A stretch of DNA of 45,516 bases from NCBI RefSeq assembly GCF_029210375.1, contig NZ_JARGER010000041.1, positions 1 through 45,516 of the forward strand, in the 5' to 3' direction. Positions within the stretch are counted from its first letter, which is position 1, and each line of letters begins with the position of its first letter. The notes under the pieces were generated by a model. It worked only from the letters and a program-made list of their open reading frames with translations, had not been told where the DNA came from and searched no databases. Position numbers and translations under genes: made by a program. Positions 7,727 through 15,345 of the stretch are shown here, piece by piece. The DNA is from Nocardioides sp. YIM 152315 (GTDB lineage: Bacteria > Actinomycetota > Actinomycetes > Propionibacteriales > Nocardioidaceae).

Positions 7727-8581
7727 TCACGGCGCGGGCCGGATCGGGCCGCCGCCGGCAGGCACCGCCTCGAGCACCTCGAACGGGTCGCCGACCCGGA
7801 TCGTGACGCCCGGGGTGTCGGGCACCAGGTTGATCGCGAACCACGTGGCGCCGTCCCACCGCCGGATGCGCGCCAGCGAGGCGATCGGCTCCTTCTCGCG
7901 CACGGCGCTGTCGGGCTCGATGGTGGTGATCACGCAGCGGGCGCAGCCCTTGACGGCCCGGAAGACGGCGTCACCGATCCGGATCCGACGCCAGTCGTCC
8001 TCGGCCCACGGCTCGACGCCGGAGATCACCACGTTCGGACGGAACCGGGTCATCGGCAGCGGCTCGCGTCCGGTCGGCGCGGACGATGTCACCACGTCGT
8101 TGAGCGCGGCGAGCGACTCCTCCGTGGCCAGCAGCAGCGGGTAGCCGTCAGCGAAGGACACCCGGTCACCCGGCTCGCTGAAGCCCGGGTTCGTCGGCCG
8201 TCGCGTCGGGTCGTCGAGGTGCACCAGCCGGGCGGGACGGCCCAGCGCCTTGCCGAACCACGCGTCGGCGTCCCCACCGACCGCCGCGGCCGTGAGCACC
8301 GACGACCACAGGGCCACCGGCACCTGGGCCGTCGGGTCCGGCGTCCGGACCTCCAGCGGCGGCAGGTCCGGCGCGGTCACCCGCAGGCCGTACGCCGTGA
8401 TCTCCGGGTGCACCAGGAGCAGTCGGTTGACCTCGCGGGCGGTGATGACCTGCCCGGTCTCGTCGACCACCATCCAGCGCCGGTCACCGGCCAGCCCCCA
8501 CGGCTCGACCACCGCGGAATCGACCGCCTCTCCGCGACAGGACTTGACCGGGAAGCGGTTGATCGAGGTCAGCTGGGCCAC
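7727..8581 (-). CDS. MOSC domain protein (mARC/YcbX-like)
   Basis: 284 residues: MOSC N-terminal beta-barrel domain at about 1-110 (NRFPVKSCRGE and GDRRWMVVD motifs) and the MOSC domain at about 125-275. The signature KGCARCVITTIEP at 211-223 contains C216, equivalent to the Mo-binding cysteine of mARC/YcbX enzymes, which reduce N-hydroxylated compounds using molybdenum cofactor. The start is GTG at 8581, preceded by TATCCT (8588-8593) with six bases between and therefore probably leaderless. A molybdate uptake operon occurs later in the window, but nothing shows that the two are coregulated. The substrate is unknown. Confidence 0.9.
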   Translation of the reverse strand: MAQLTSINRFPVKSCRGEAVDSAVVEPWGLAGDRRWMVVDETGQVITAREVNRLLLVHPEITAYGLRVTAPDLPPLEVRTPDPTAQVPVALWSSVLTAAAVGGDADAWFGKALGRPARLVHLDDPTRRPTNPGFSEPGDRVSFADGYPLLLATEESLAALNDVVTSSAPTGREPLPMTRFRPNVVISGVEPWAEDDWRRIRIGDAVFRAVKGCARCVITTIEPDSAVREKEPIASLARIRRWDGATWFAINLVPDTPGVTIRVGDPFEVLEAVPAGGGPIRPAP

Positions 8582-8593
8582 GGGAGCAGGATA
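8582..8593 (-). promoter_or_regulatory. Leaderless-type -10 of the MOSC gene
   Basis: TATCCT on the minus strand at 8588-8593, six bases before GTG 8581. Confidence 0.5.
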
Positions 8594-8600
8594 GGTGCCC

Positions 8601-9815
8601 TCACGCCAGCGTGCCCTCGCGTTGCAGGCTGATCGCCCGGATCGAGGGTCGCGACAGCGGCACCGCCATGAGCAGCGCCATCGCGAGCCCGAACGCCGTG
8701 CAGGCCGCGGCGACGCCGACGGCCGAGGCGACCGCGCCGAACACGACCATCGCCAGCGGCATCAGCACGTCGTCGCCGAGGAGCTGGATCGAGGCCATCC
8801 GGCCGAGATACTCACCGTCGACCGTGGCGACGAAGACGGCGGACAGCAACGCCGACGCGGCCCCCGAGGTCGCGCCGATGACCGCGCACGCCACGGCCGT
8901 GGAGACGACCGTGCCCACGCCGAGGGTCGCGATCGCGACACCCTGGAGGACGAGGAACCAGAAGCCGGCCGACGCCTCTCGGCGCGGGCGCCACCGCACC
9001 AGCGCCAGCGCTCCGGCGGCGCCGCTGAGCCCGACGAGCGCGTTGAGCAGGCCGAGCGTGTGGGCGCCCCATCCCGACTCCTGCACGCGCAGCGCGAGGC
9101 CGAGAGCGAGCGCGGGCGTGAGGGCCAGGTTCAGGCCGGACAGCGTGAGCACCAGCGTGCGGGTGGCCGGCACGTCGCGCAGGTGGGCGAAGCCGCGCGC
9201 GATGCCGCGGAGCACCGGCTCGGACTCGGCGCGCGGGAGCGGGTAGCGCGGCCGCAGCGCGAGCGCGAGGTAGCCCACGACGATGCCGAAGGTGACCGCG
9301 TTGGCCAGCGCACTGCCCGCGAGCCCCCAGGTCGCGACGACCGCGCCGCCGACCGCCGCCCCGCTCATCGACCCGATCCGGTTCACGGTCTGGCTGGCGC
9401 CGGCGTACGTCGGGAGCGCCTCGGGCGGGACGAGCTGGCGCCCGATCGTGGCCGCCGAGGGCACGAAGACGGCGTCGCACGCACCGAACCCGATACCGGC
9501 CAGCGCCAGCAGCGCGGGCGACGCGCCGTGGACCGCGACGACGACGGCGGTCGCGACGAGCACGCCGACGCGCACGAGGTTGACCACGAGCATCACCCAG
9601 CGGGCCTCGAGACGGTCGGCGACCACCCCGCCGAGCAGCAGCAGCACGGCCCGCGGCAGCGTCCCGGCGGCCACGACCAGCCCGGCGACGGCGGGCGAGG
9701 CGACCTGCACGGCCGTCCACGCGAGTGCCACCGTCCACACCGCGTCGCCCGCCTGCGACAGCCCCTGGAGGGCGATCCAGCCCTGGACGAGACGGTCGCG
9801 CCGCAGGCCGGTCAT
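8601..9815 (-). CDS. MFS transporter (enterobactin-exporter/EntS-like)
   Basis: A 404-residue membrane protein with about twelve hydrophobic segments and the MFS loop motif around GGVVADRLEARWVM (about 60-75) between TM2 and TM3. It resembles the MFS_3 group of proton-driven exporters (EntS, macrolide efflux MefA type). The start ATG at 9815 overlaps the ArsR stop as ATGA, so the two are translationally coupled and probably form a regulator-efflux pair. The same frame stays open far upstream because of high GC, but that part is the antisense or alternative reading of the regulator. The exported compound cannot be told from the sequence. Confidence 0.88.
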   Translation of the reverse strand: MTGLRRDRLVQGWIALQGLSQAGDAVWTVALAWTAVQVASPAVAGLVVAAGTLPRAVLLLLGGVVADRLEARWVMLVVNLVRVGVLVATAVVVAVHGASPALLALAGIGFGACDAVFVPSAATIGRQLVPPEALPTYAGASQTVNRIGSMSGAAVGGAVVATWGLAGSALANAVTFGIVVGYLALALRPRYPLPRAESEPVLRGIARGFAHLRDVPATRTLVLTLSGLNLALTPALALGLALRVQESGWGAHTLGLLNALVGLSGAAGALALVRWRPRREASAGFWFLVLQGVAIATLGVGTVVSTAVACAVIGATSGAASALLSAVFVATVDGEYLGRMASIQLLGDDVLMPLAMVVFGAVASAVGVAAACTAFGLAMALLMAVPLSRPSIRAISLQREGTLA

Positions 9816-10360
9816 GGCCGCGTGGGGAAGCCGTGGGTGAAGACGAACACCGGCTCCCTCTCGGCCCCGTCGTCGGGGTCGATGCTCGCCCGCCAGTCCC
9901 GGACCGCAGCCTGGAGGGCCTCCTGCAGCGCCTCGAGCTCGGCCGGCGTCGCGACCGCGAGGAAGTCGGTGCTGAAGGCGGCCCGCCGCCAGGCGGCGCC
10001 CGCGCGGTCGGCCTCGCGCTTCCAGGCCGAGAGCTTGGCGAGCTGGTGGTCGATGTTGAGCCGCTCGGCCGCCTTCGCCTGGGTGCGGTCGGCGGCGCTG
10101 GTGAAGTCGTCCGCCGACCAGGTGACCGTGTCCTGCTCGAGCCGCCACCAGCTGGTGCGACCGTCGGTGGCGAGCTCCGGCACCCGCGCCACCACCCCGG
10201 CACGCTCGAGCATGCGGAGGTGGTGGCTGATGCTGCCGACCTGCTCGTCGAGGTCCCCCGCGAGGGTGCCGACCTGGGCGGGGCCGTGGAGGTAGAGGTG
10301 CTCCATGATCCGGCGCCGGGTCGGGTGGTGGACCGCCCGCAGGGTCTCGATCGAGGTCAT
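9812..10360 (-). CDS. ArsR-family winged-helix regulator
   Basis: 182 residues. The N-terminal HTH_20/ArsR domain at about 1-85 includes HPTRRRIMEHLYLHGPAQ and the recognition segment QVGSISHHLRMLERAGVV; it is followed by a helical C-terminal part (KAAERLNIDHQLAKLSAW) like the YdfF/SCO-type regulators rather than the metal-sensing ones, and no cysteine metal site is visible. The ATG at 10360 is also the last codon overlap of a 24-codon reading frame (10357-10431) that starts at a leaderless-type promoter. A 16-bp inverted repeat at 10463-10478 is a likely operator for autoregulation and control of the MFS gene. Confidence 0.9.
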   Translation of the reverse strand: MTSIETLRAVHHPTRRRIMEHLYLHGPAQVGTLAGDLDEQVGSISHHLRMLERAGVVARVPELATDGRTSWWRLEQDTVTWSADDFTSAADRTQAKAAERLNIDHQLAKLSAWKREADRAGAAWRRAAFSTDFLAVATPAELEALQEALQAAVRDWRASIDPDDGAEREPVFVFTHGFPTRP

Positions 10361-10431
10361 CGCGGGGTCCCCGCGCGATCGCGCGTCGGGGAAGCGCAGC
10401 GGAGGAGACCACGACTTCGTGGGGTGCTCAT
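10357..10431 (-). repeat. RTGA mini-element, copy C, with 24-codon ORF
   Basis: Starts ATGAGCACC at 10431 and ends GGGGACCCCGCG followed by ATGA, whose TGA closes the 24-codon frame and whose ATG is the ArsR start. The core CTCCTCCGCTGCGCTTCCCCG matches copy B at 17 of 21 positions. Ends CCCCACG and GCGGGG can pair. The peptide starts MSTPRSRG and ends AGTPR. Its ATG lies seven bases after TAGCGT, the position a leaderless gene start would take, so the element appears inserted exactly at the original ArsR start codon. Confidence 0.7.
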
Positions 10432-10438
10432 GTCCGGG

Positions 10439-10478
10439 ACGCTAGGTGCCCCGGCAGATCTCTACAAGAGTTCTTGTA
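10439..10478 (-). promoter_or_regulatory. ArsR promoter and operator
   Basis: Minus strand: -35 TTGTAG (10462-10467), 17-bp spacer, -10 TAGCGT (10439-10444), then seven bases to ATG 10431. The inverted repeat TACAAGA-GT-TCTTGTA (10463-10478) overlaps the -35, a good place for repression by the ArsR protein. Confidence 0.65.
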
Positions 10479-10489
10479 CATCTCCGGGA

Positions 10490-11536
10490 TCAGTGCCGGA
10501 GGGTGACGACCCCACCGTCCTTGCCGCTCGCCCAGCAGGCGCCGGCGACGCACTGCACCGCGTCGAGGTCGAGCGTCGAGAAGGTCTTCCAGGTCCGGCC
10601 GGCGTCCCGGCTCACGTCGCTGCCCGACGGGCCGACGGCGATCACCGCGCGCTTGCGCCACCACGCGACTCCGGAGCGGTACCCACCGAGGTCCCCACCG
10701 TGCTTCCACGTCCTCCCGCGGTTGCCGGAGTACGCCGACGCGTCGGTGCCGACGTCCTCCTGCTCGAAGTCGCCGCCGACCGCGACGCCGCGCCTCCCGT
10801 CGTACGCCATCGAGAAGACCCCGCCGGCCTCGGAGGCCGGGATCGTCGAGTCGCGCACGGTCCAGGTCCTGCCGAAGTCGCTGCTGACGAAGATGCGTGC
10901 CGCTCCCCCGCCGGTCGCGAGGTAGGCGCGCCTGCCGCTCGTGACGAGGCAGGTGCCGCTCGCCGCGAACGCGAACTCGCCCTCGACGGCCGGGGGCATG
11001 CCCGCCGGGTCGACGACCTTCCACGACTCTCCGCCGTCACGGGTCCGCAGGATGCGGAACTTCCCGTCGACCGGGTCGCTCATCGCGAGGCCGCGCCGGC
11101 CGTCGTCGTACATCGCGACGCAGTCGTAGAAGGCCGCCTTGTCCAAGTTGGCGAAGGCCTTCTGCCACGTGCGGCCGCCGTTGGTGGTCCGGTAGATCCG
11201 GCTGTCGCGGCCCTCGCCGATGCTCAGCGCGAGGGCGACGCGGTCGTCCTGGGCCTCGATGTCACGGAAGAGCAGGCCCTTCGCGCCCTTCGGCGACACG
11301 TCCCTCCAGGTCTCGCCGCCGTCGGTCGTGCGCCACACGCCGCCCGCGCTGCCGCCCACCCAGGCGGTGTCGGCGTCGACGGCGTCGAGGCCGCGCAGCT
11401 GCTGGTCGGTGTCGACGTCGACGTGGTGCCAGGCGAGCCGCGGCGCCCGGTCGGGCGCGGCGACGGTAGGGGCCGCGGTGGCGGCGAGCGGGGCCGCGAG
11501 AGCGGCGATGGCCAGGATCCCGAGAGTTCTGCGCAT
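10490..11536 (-). CDS. Exported BNR/sialidase-like beta-propeller protein
   Basis: 348 residues. The N-terminal signal peptide (MRRTLGILAIAALAAPLAATAAP) predicts export. The remainder carries repeated Asp-box blades: TTDGGETW (about 68-75), TNGGRTW, TRDGGESW, SSDFGRTW, GNRGRTW, SRDAGRTW, six in all, as in the Ycf48-like, photosystem-assembly-like or exo-alpha-sialidase propeller superfamily. No sialidase catalytic set (arginine triad plus FRIP) is visible, so a binding or structural propeller is more likely than an enzyme. The start ATG 11536 is preceded by TAGATT (11543-11548), six bases away, indicating a leaderless message divergent from xth. Confidence 0.88.
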   Translation of the reverse strand: MRRTLGILAIAALAAPLAATAAPTVAAPDRAPRLAWHHVDVDTDQQLRGLDAVDADTAWVGGSAGGVWRTTDGGETWRDVSPKGAKGLLFRDIEAQDDRVALALSIGEGRDSRIYRTTNGGRTWQKAFANLDKAAFYDCVAMYDDGRRGLAMSDPVDGKFRILRTRDGGESWKVVDPAGMPPAVEGEFAFAASGTCLVTSGRRAYLATGGGAARIFVSSDFGRTWTVRDSTIPASEAGGVFSMAYDGRRGVAVGGDFEQEDVGTDASAYSGNRGRTWKHGGDLGGYRSGVAWWRKRAVIAVGPSGSDVSRDAGRTWKTFSTLDLDAVQCVAGACWASGKDGGVVTLRH

Positions 11537-11559
11537 CCTCGCAATCTAGGGTGTCCGTC
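11537..11559. promoter_or_regulatory. Overlapping divergent leaderless promoters
   Basis: Minus-strand TAGATT (11543-11548) serves the BNR gene and plus-strand TAGGGT (11547-11552) serves xth; the two hexamers share the central TA of CTAG. Start codons (11536 and 11560) are 24 bp apart. Confidence 0.6.
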
Positions 11560-12336
11560 GTGCGCATCGCCACGTGGAACGTCAACTCCCTCCGCTCCCG
11601 CATCGACCGCGTCGAGGCGTTCCTCGACCGTCACGAGGTCGACGTGCTCGCCGTCCAGGAGACCAAGGCGCGCGAGGACCAGCTGCCGCTGATGGGCCTC
11701 GAGGCACGTGGGTACGACGTGGCCGCGGCCGGCGTCAACCAGTGGAACGGCGTCGCGATCATCAGCCGGGTCGGCATCGACGACGTGGAGAGCGGCTTCC
11801 CGGATCAGCCCGGATGGGGCGAGGTCGCCGAGGTCGAGTCGCGGGCGATCGGCGCCACCTGCGGCGGCGTGCGCATCTGGTCGCTCTACGTGCCCAACGG
11901 CCGCAAGCCCGACGACCCCCACTACGTCTACAAGCTCGACTGGCTCGCCCGGCTCCGCGACGCGGCCGCCGGCTGGCGCGACCAGCCCACCGCGCTCGTC
12001 GGCGACTGGAACATCGCCCCGACCGACGACGACGTCTTCGACATCGCCCAGTTCGCGAAGTCCACCCACGTGACCCCGTCGGAGCGCGCGGCGTTCCAGG
12101 GGTTCCTCGACGACGGGTACGTCGACGTGGTGCGGCCGCACGCGCCCGAGCCGGACACCTACACCTATTGGGACTACTACCGGCAGCGCTACGAGCGCAA
12201 CCGCGGCATGCGCATCGACTTCGTGCTCGGCTCCGCCCCCTTCGCGGCGCGGGTGACCGGGGCGTTCGTCGACCGCGAGGAGCGGGCCGGCCAGGGTGCT
12301 TCCGACCACGCGCCGGTGGTCGTCGACCTCGCTTGA
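11560..12336 (+). CDS. xthA: Exodeoxyribonuclease III
   Basis: A 258-residue AP endonuclease/3'-5' exonuclease of the EEP fold. Catalytic residues are present: N7 (ATWNVNS), E34 (VQETK), Y110 (YVPNG), D149 and N151 (GDWNIAP), and D249-H250 (SDHAPV). It acts in base-excision repair at abasic sites. I chose GTG 11560 over GTG 11551 because TAGGGT lies exactly seven bases upstream, as in other apparent leaderless genes here, and the family starts with (M)RIATWNVNS. It ends three bases before the convergent LacI-type gene. Confidence 0.95.
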   Translation: MRIATWNVNSLRSRIDRVEAFLDRHEVDVLAVQETKAREDQLPLMGLEARGYDVAAAGVNQWNGVAIISRVGIDDVESGFPDQPGWGEVAEVESRAIGATCGGVRIWSLYVPNGRKPDDPHYVYKLDWLARLRDAAAGWRDQPTALVGDWNIAPTDDDVFDIAQFAKSTHVTPSERAAFQGFLDDGYVDVVRPHAPEPDTYTYWDYYRQRYERNRGMRIDFVLGSAPFAARVTGAFVDREERAGQGASDHAPVVVDLA

Positions 12337-12339
12337 GAG

Positions 12340-13323
12340 CTACTGCCGCTGCCCGGTGGAGTCGCGCAGGACGAGCTGGGTGGGCAGCGTGATGCGCGGT
12401 GCGTCGTCGGGCGGCCGCGACCCCGCGGTGAGCAGCAGCTCGACCGCGGCGCGGCCCACGTCCACGTGGGCGCCGCCGAGCGTGGTCAGGCGTGGCGTGC
12501 AGACGTCGGCGGCGAAGATGTCGTCGAAGCCGACGACGCTCACCTCCTCGGGCACCCGGATCCCGCGCTGCGCGAGCCGCTGCATGACGCCGATCGCCAG
12601 CAGGTCGTTGTGGGCGACGATCGCCGTGGCGCCGTCGTTCACCGCGGCGTCGGCCGCGGCGCCGCCCTGGGCGACCTTCGGCGTGAAGGGTCCGGAGCGA
12701 CGGACGGTCATCCCCGCCTGCTCGGCCGCGCTGCGCAGCACCGTCCAACGGGTGCCCGCCATCCAGGAGTTGCGCGGACCGGCGAGGTAGAGCAGCTCCC
12801 GGTGGCCGAGCGAGGCGAGGTGGGCGACGACCTGGCGGCACCCCTCGCCGTGGTCGAGGACCACGCTCGCGAGGCCGGGCAGCTCGCGGCTCATCAGCAC
12901 GACCGGCCGCTGGGCGGCCACCTGCCGCAGGTTCTCGTCCGGCAGCCGGCTCGCGGCCAGCACGAAGCCGTCGACCGCCGGGGAGAGCCGCTGGATCTGC
13001 TCCCACTCGACGCGGGGTGACTCCTCGGCGTTGACGAGCAGCAGCGTGTACTCCGAGATCCGGGCCCGCATCTCGGCGCCGCGGATCAGCTCGAAGTAGT
13101 GCGGGTTGGTGATGTCGGAGACGACCATCGCCACGGTGTGGTGGCGACCGGAGAGCAGGGCCCGCGCGTGGGGATTGGGCCGGTAGCCGAGCTCGGCCGC
13201 CACGGCCAGCACCCGGTCCCGCGTCGTCGCGGAGACCCGGCCCGGATTGGTGAAGGCGCGCGAGACGGTCGAGGTCGCGACGCCGGCAGCGGTGGCGACG
13301 TCGTAGATGGTGGGTCCGGCCAC
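12340..13323 (-). CDS. LacI-family regulator of the quinate/shikimate-type operon
   Basis: 327 residues, normal for LacI. The HTH at about 3-22 (TIYDVATAAGVATSTVSRAF) and hinge helix around 48-58 (NPHARALLSG) are followed by a periplasmic-binding-protein-like effector domain (VAMVVSDITNPHYFELIRG onward). The GTG start at 13323 has TTACCT (13330-13335) six bases upstream. It is divergent from dctQ, and the shared 78-bp gap is full of TGGCAAC half-sites. The expected mode is repression released by quinate, shikimate or a derived metabolite; the effector is inferred from the target genes. Confidence 0.92.
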   Translation of the reverse strand: MAGPTIYDVATAAGVATSTVSRAFTNPGRVSATTRDRVLAVAAELGYRPNPHARALLSGRHHTVAMVVSDITNPHYFELIRGAEMRARISEYTLLLVNAEESPRVEWEQIQRLSPAVDGFVLAASRLPDENLRQVAAQRPVVLMSRELPGLASVVLDHGEGCRQVVAHLASLGHRELLYLAGPRNSWMAGTRWTVLRSAAEQAGMTVRRSGPFTPKVAQGGAAADAAVNDGATAIVAHNDLLAIGVMQRLAQRGIRVPEEVSVVGFDDIFAADVCTPRLTTLGGAHVDVGRAAVELLLTAGSRPPDDAPRITLPTQLVLRDSTGQRQ

Positions 13324-13329
13324 GCGGAC

Positions 13330-13401
13330 AGGTAAGCCGATCTGGCAACAAGATGGCAACCCCTTGCCGTCGGTTGCCGCCCCTCCGTACGTTCGGCGGC
13401 T
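13330..13401. promoter_or_regulatory. LacI operator cluster and divergent promoters
   Basis: Half-sites TGGCAAC at 13343 and 13354 on the plus strand, TTGCC at 13364-13368 and GGTTGCC at 13372-13378, forming GGCAA-CCCC-TTGCC and GGCAAC...GTTGCC palindromes. For dctQ, TTGCCG (13364) with an 18-bp spacer leads to TACGTT (13388-13393), eight bases before GTG 13402; for the regulator, the -10 is TTACCT. Confidence 0.65.
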
Positions 13402-13986
13402 GTGACGGCCAGCACACCGACCGCTCCCCGGACCCCGGACGGCACCCCCGACCGACGACTGCCTGCGTGGCTCGGGCGCGTGGCCCGGGTGCTGACCGCC
13501 GTCGAGCTGACGATCGGCGTCGCCGCGCTGCTGTTGATCTTCGGGCTCGTCCTGCTCCAGGCCGCCCAGCGGTACCTCCCGATCGACGGATGGCCGTGGA
13601 CCGGCGAGCTGGCCCGGTTCTGCCTGGTCTGGCTGACCTTCGTGGTCGCCGGCGCCCTGGTCACCCGCAACTCCCACATCTCGATCGAGATGATCGACAT
13701 GGTGCCGGGCGACCCGCTGCGCCGCGTCGTACGCGTCGTCTCGTGCCTGATCGTGGCGCTGGTCGGCGTTGGGCTGTGCGCCGAGGCGTGGGAGCTCGTG
13801 CAGACCCAGGACCTCCTGAAGTCGCCCGCGATGCGGATGCCGATGTCCTGGCTCTACGCCATCTCGCTGATCGGCTTCGTCAGCGTGGTGGTGCGCTCGC
13901 TGATCGCGGCCGTCGAGTACGCCGTGCTCGGCGTGCCCGAGCCGACGTACGACGACCTCGCCGACCACGAGATGCCGACGGCATGA
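13402..13986 (+). CDS. dctQ: TRAP transporter small permease, DctQ-type
   Basis: 194 residues with four hydrophobic segments at about 32-55, 68-88, 112-135 and 155-176 and the DctQ motifs RYLPIDGWPWTGELARFCLVW and GALVTRNSHISIEM (given here as family landmarks). It forms the membrane complex with the large subunit DctM and uses a solute-binding protein and a sodium gradient to import organic acids. GTG 13402 is probably leaderless. It is the first gene of the operon; a mini-element copy separates it from dctM, where an ATGA overlap would normally be expected. Confidence 0.93.
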   Translation: MTASTPTAPRTPDGTPDRRLPAWLGRVARVLTAVELTIGVAALLLIFGLVLLQAAQRYLPIDGWPWTGELARFCLVWLTFVVAGALVTRNSHISIEMIDMVPGDPLRRVVRVVSCLIVALVGVGLCAEAWELVQTQDLLKSPAMRMPMSWLYAISLIGFVSVVVRSLIAAVEYAVLGVPEPTYDDLADHEMPTA

Positions 13987-13996
13987 GCAGCGTGCG

Positions 13997-14074
13997 ATGA
14001 ACACCACCCCACGAAACTGCGGCCTTCCCCCGCTCCGCTCCTCCAGCCCACACTTCCGCGGGGAGCCCGGATGA
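13997..14074 (+). repeat. RTGA mini-element, copy A, with 25-codon ORF
   Basis: Starts ATGAACACC ten bases after the dctQ stop and ends GGGGAGCCCGG followed by ATGA, whose TGA closes the 25-codon frame and whose ATG starts dctM. The core CCCCCGCTCCGCTCCTCC encodes PPLRSS. Outer ends CCCC-A-CG and CGCGGGG pair with a conserved A.C mismatch. ATGAGC occurs both at the dctQ stop (13983) and at the dctM start (14071), consistent with duplication of an original ATGA overlap. Confidence 0.7.
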
Positions 14075-15345
14075 GCGTCCTCGTCCTCTGCCTGCTCATC
14101 GCCGCCCTGCTGGCGATCCGCGTCCCGGTCGCGTTCGCGTTCTTCGGACCGTGCTTCCTCTACATGATGACCACCGACCAGTCCGTCGGGCTGGCGCTGC
14201 GCCTGGTCGCGACCTCGACCGCGAGCTTCCCGCTGCTCGCGGTGCCGCTCTTCATCCTCCTCGGCTGCATCGCCAACCAGGCGGGCATCGCCGACCGACT
14301 CTTCGACTTCGCGCTGGCGCTGCTCGGCCGGGTGCGGGGCAGCCTCGGCTACGTCAGCGTCGGCGTCAGCCTCGGCTTCTCCTGGATGAGCGGCTCGGCG
14401 GTGGCCGACGCGGCCGCGCTCGGCAAGGTCGAGATCCCGGCCATGCTGCGCGCCGGATACTCACGGCCGTTCGCGCTCGGCGTCGTCGGCTCGTCGTCGC
14501 TGATCGCGCCCGTGATGCCCCCGAGCATCCCGGCCGTGATCTACGCGGGCCTGGCGGGCGTCTCGACCGGGGCGCTCTTCGCCGCCTCGGTGGTGCCGGC
14601 GCTGCTGATGGCGATCGGCCTGTGCCTGGTGGTCTTCTGGTGGGTACGACGGATGCCCCACCTCGAGCGGACCGCCTTCAGCTGGAGCCGGGTCCGCACC
14701 ACCGGCCGCCGGGTGATCGCCCCGCTGGGCGCGCCGGTGATCATCCTCGGCGGCATCCTGGGCGGCTACGTCACGCCCACCGAGGCGGCGGCCGTCGGTG
14801 CGCTGTACATGCTGCTCCTCGGGTTCGCCTACCGCACCCTGCGCCTCCGCGACCTGCCGAAGGTGCTCGTCGAGGCGGCGCTGACCACCGGCAGCATCAT
14901 GCTGATCGTCGCGTCCGCGAACCTGCTCGGCTACGTCTTCGCCCGCGAGCGGATCCCCCAGGACCTCTCCGAGTGGATGCTCGGCCTGACGAGCGACCCG
15001 ACCGTCTTCCTGCTGCTGGTCTTCGCGCTCTCGATGGTGCTCGGCACCGCGCTGGACGCCATCGCCGTGCTCACGCTGACCGTGCCGATCCTGCTGCCGA
15101 TCGCCGTGCAGTACGACGTCGACCCGATCGCGCTCGGCGTCCTGATCATCCTGTCGCAGATGATCGGGCTGCTCACCCCGCCCGTGGGCACGGTCATCTT
15201 CGTCCTCCAGGCGATCACGAGGGCGCGGATGGCCGAGGTCTTCTGGGGCTCGCTGCCCTTCCTCGCGCCCCTCAGCGTGATCTGCCTCGCGATCATCCTC
15301 CGGCCCGACGCGATCCTCTACCTGCCCGAGAGGCTGGGGCTGTGA
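14071..15345 (+). CDS. dctM: TRAP transporter large permease, DctM-type
   Basis: 424 residues, about twelve hydrophobic segments, the normal length for DctM. Family landmarks: ASFPLLAVPLFILLG near 50-65, PPSIPAVIYAGLAG near 150-163 and LTPPVGTVIFVLQAI near 368-382. It is the transport subunit working with DctQ. The ATG at 14071 overlaps the stop of the mini-element frame; GGGGAG is 10 bases upstream and may act as the ribosome-binding site. The next gene starts within its stop codon (GTGA). Confidence 0.95.
   Translation: MSVLVLCLLIAALLAIRVPVAFAFFGPCFLYMMTTDQSVGLALRLVATSTASFPLLAVPLFILLGCIANQAGIADRLFDFALALLGRVRGSLGYVSVGVSLGFSWMSGSAVADAAALGKVEIPAMLRAGYSRPFALGVVGSSSLIAPVMPPSIPAVIYAGLAGVSTGALFAASVVPALLMAIGLCLVVFWWVRRMPHLERTAFSWSRVRTTGRRVIAPLGAPVIILGGILGGYVTPTEAAAVGALYMLLLGFAYRTLRLRDLPKVLVEAALTTGSIMLIVASANLLGYVFARERIPQDLSEWMLGLTSDPTVFLLLVFALSMVLGTALDAIAVLTLTVPILLPIAVQYDVDPIALGVLIILSQMIGLLTPPVGTVIFVLQAITRARMAEVFWGSLPFLAPLSVICLAIILRPDAILYLPERLGL

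Noticed and set aside
6496..7806. 436-codon plus-strand frame opposite ychF
   Set aside because: Antisense of a clear ychF; composition (Arg, Gly, Asp, Leu runs) is the usual mirror of GC-rich coding sequence.
8595..10295. 566-codon plus-strand frame
   Set aside because: Antisense to the MFS and ArsR genes, Arg/Asp/Gly-rich with no domain.
9816..10412. N-terminal extension of the MFS transporter
   Set aside because: It overlaps the whole ArsR gene in another frame; the ATGA overlap at 9812-9815 gives the natural start.
9725..11692. 655-codon plus-strand frame
   Set aside because: Antisense to ArsR and BNR genes, running into xthA in another frame; no motif.
13324..14007. N-terminal extension of the LacI regulator
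   Set aside because: It covers the operator region and dctQ antisense; HTH starts directly after GTG 13323.
14151..15341. Long frame continuous with the shikimate dehydrogenase
   Set aside because: It is dctM read in another frame; the dehydrogenase starts at GTG 15342 in the dctM stop.
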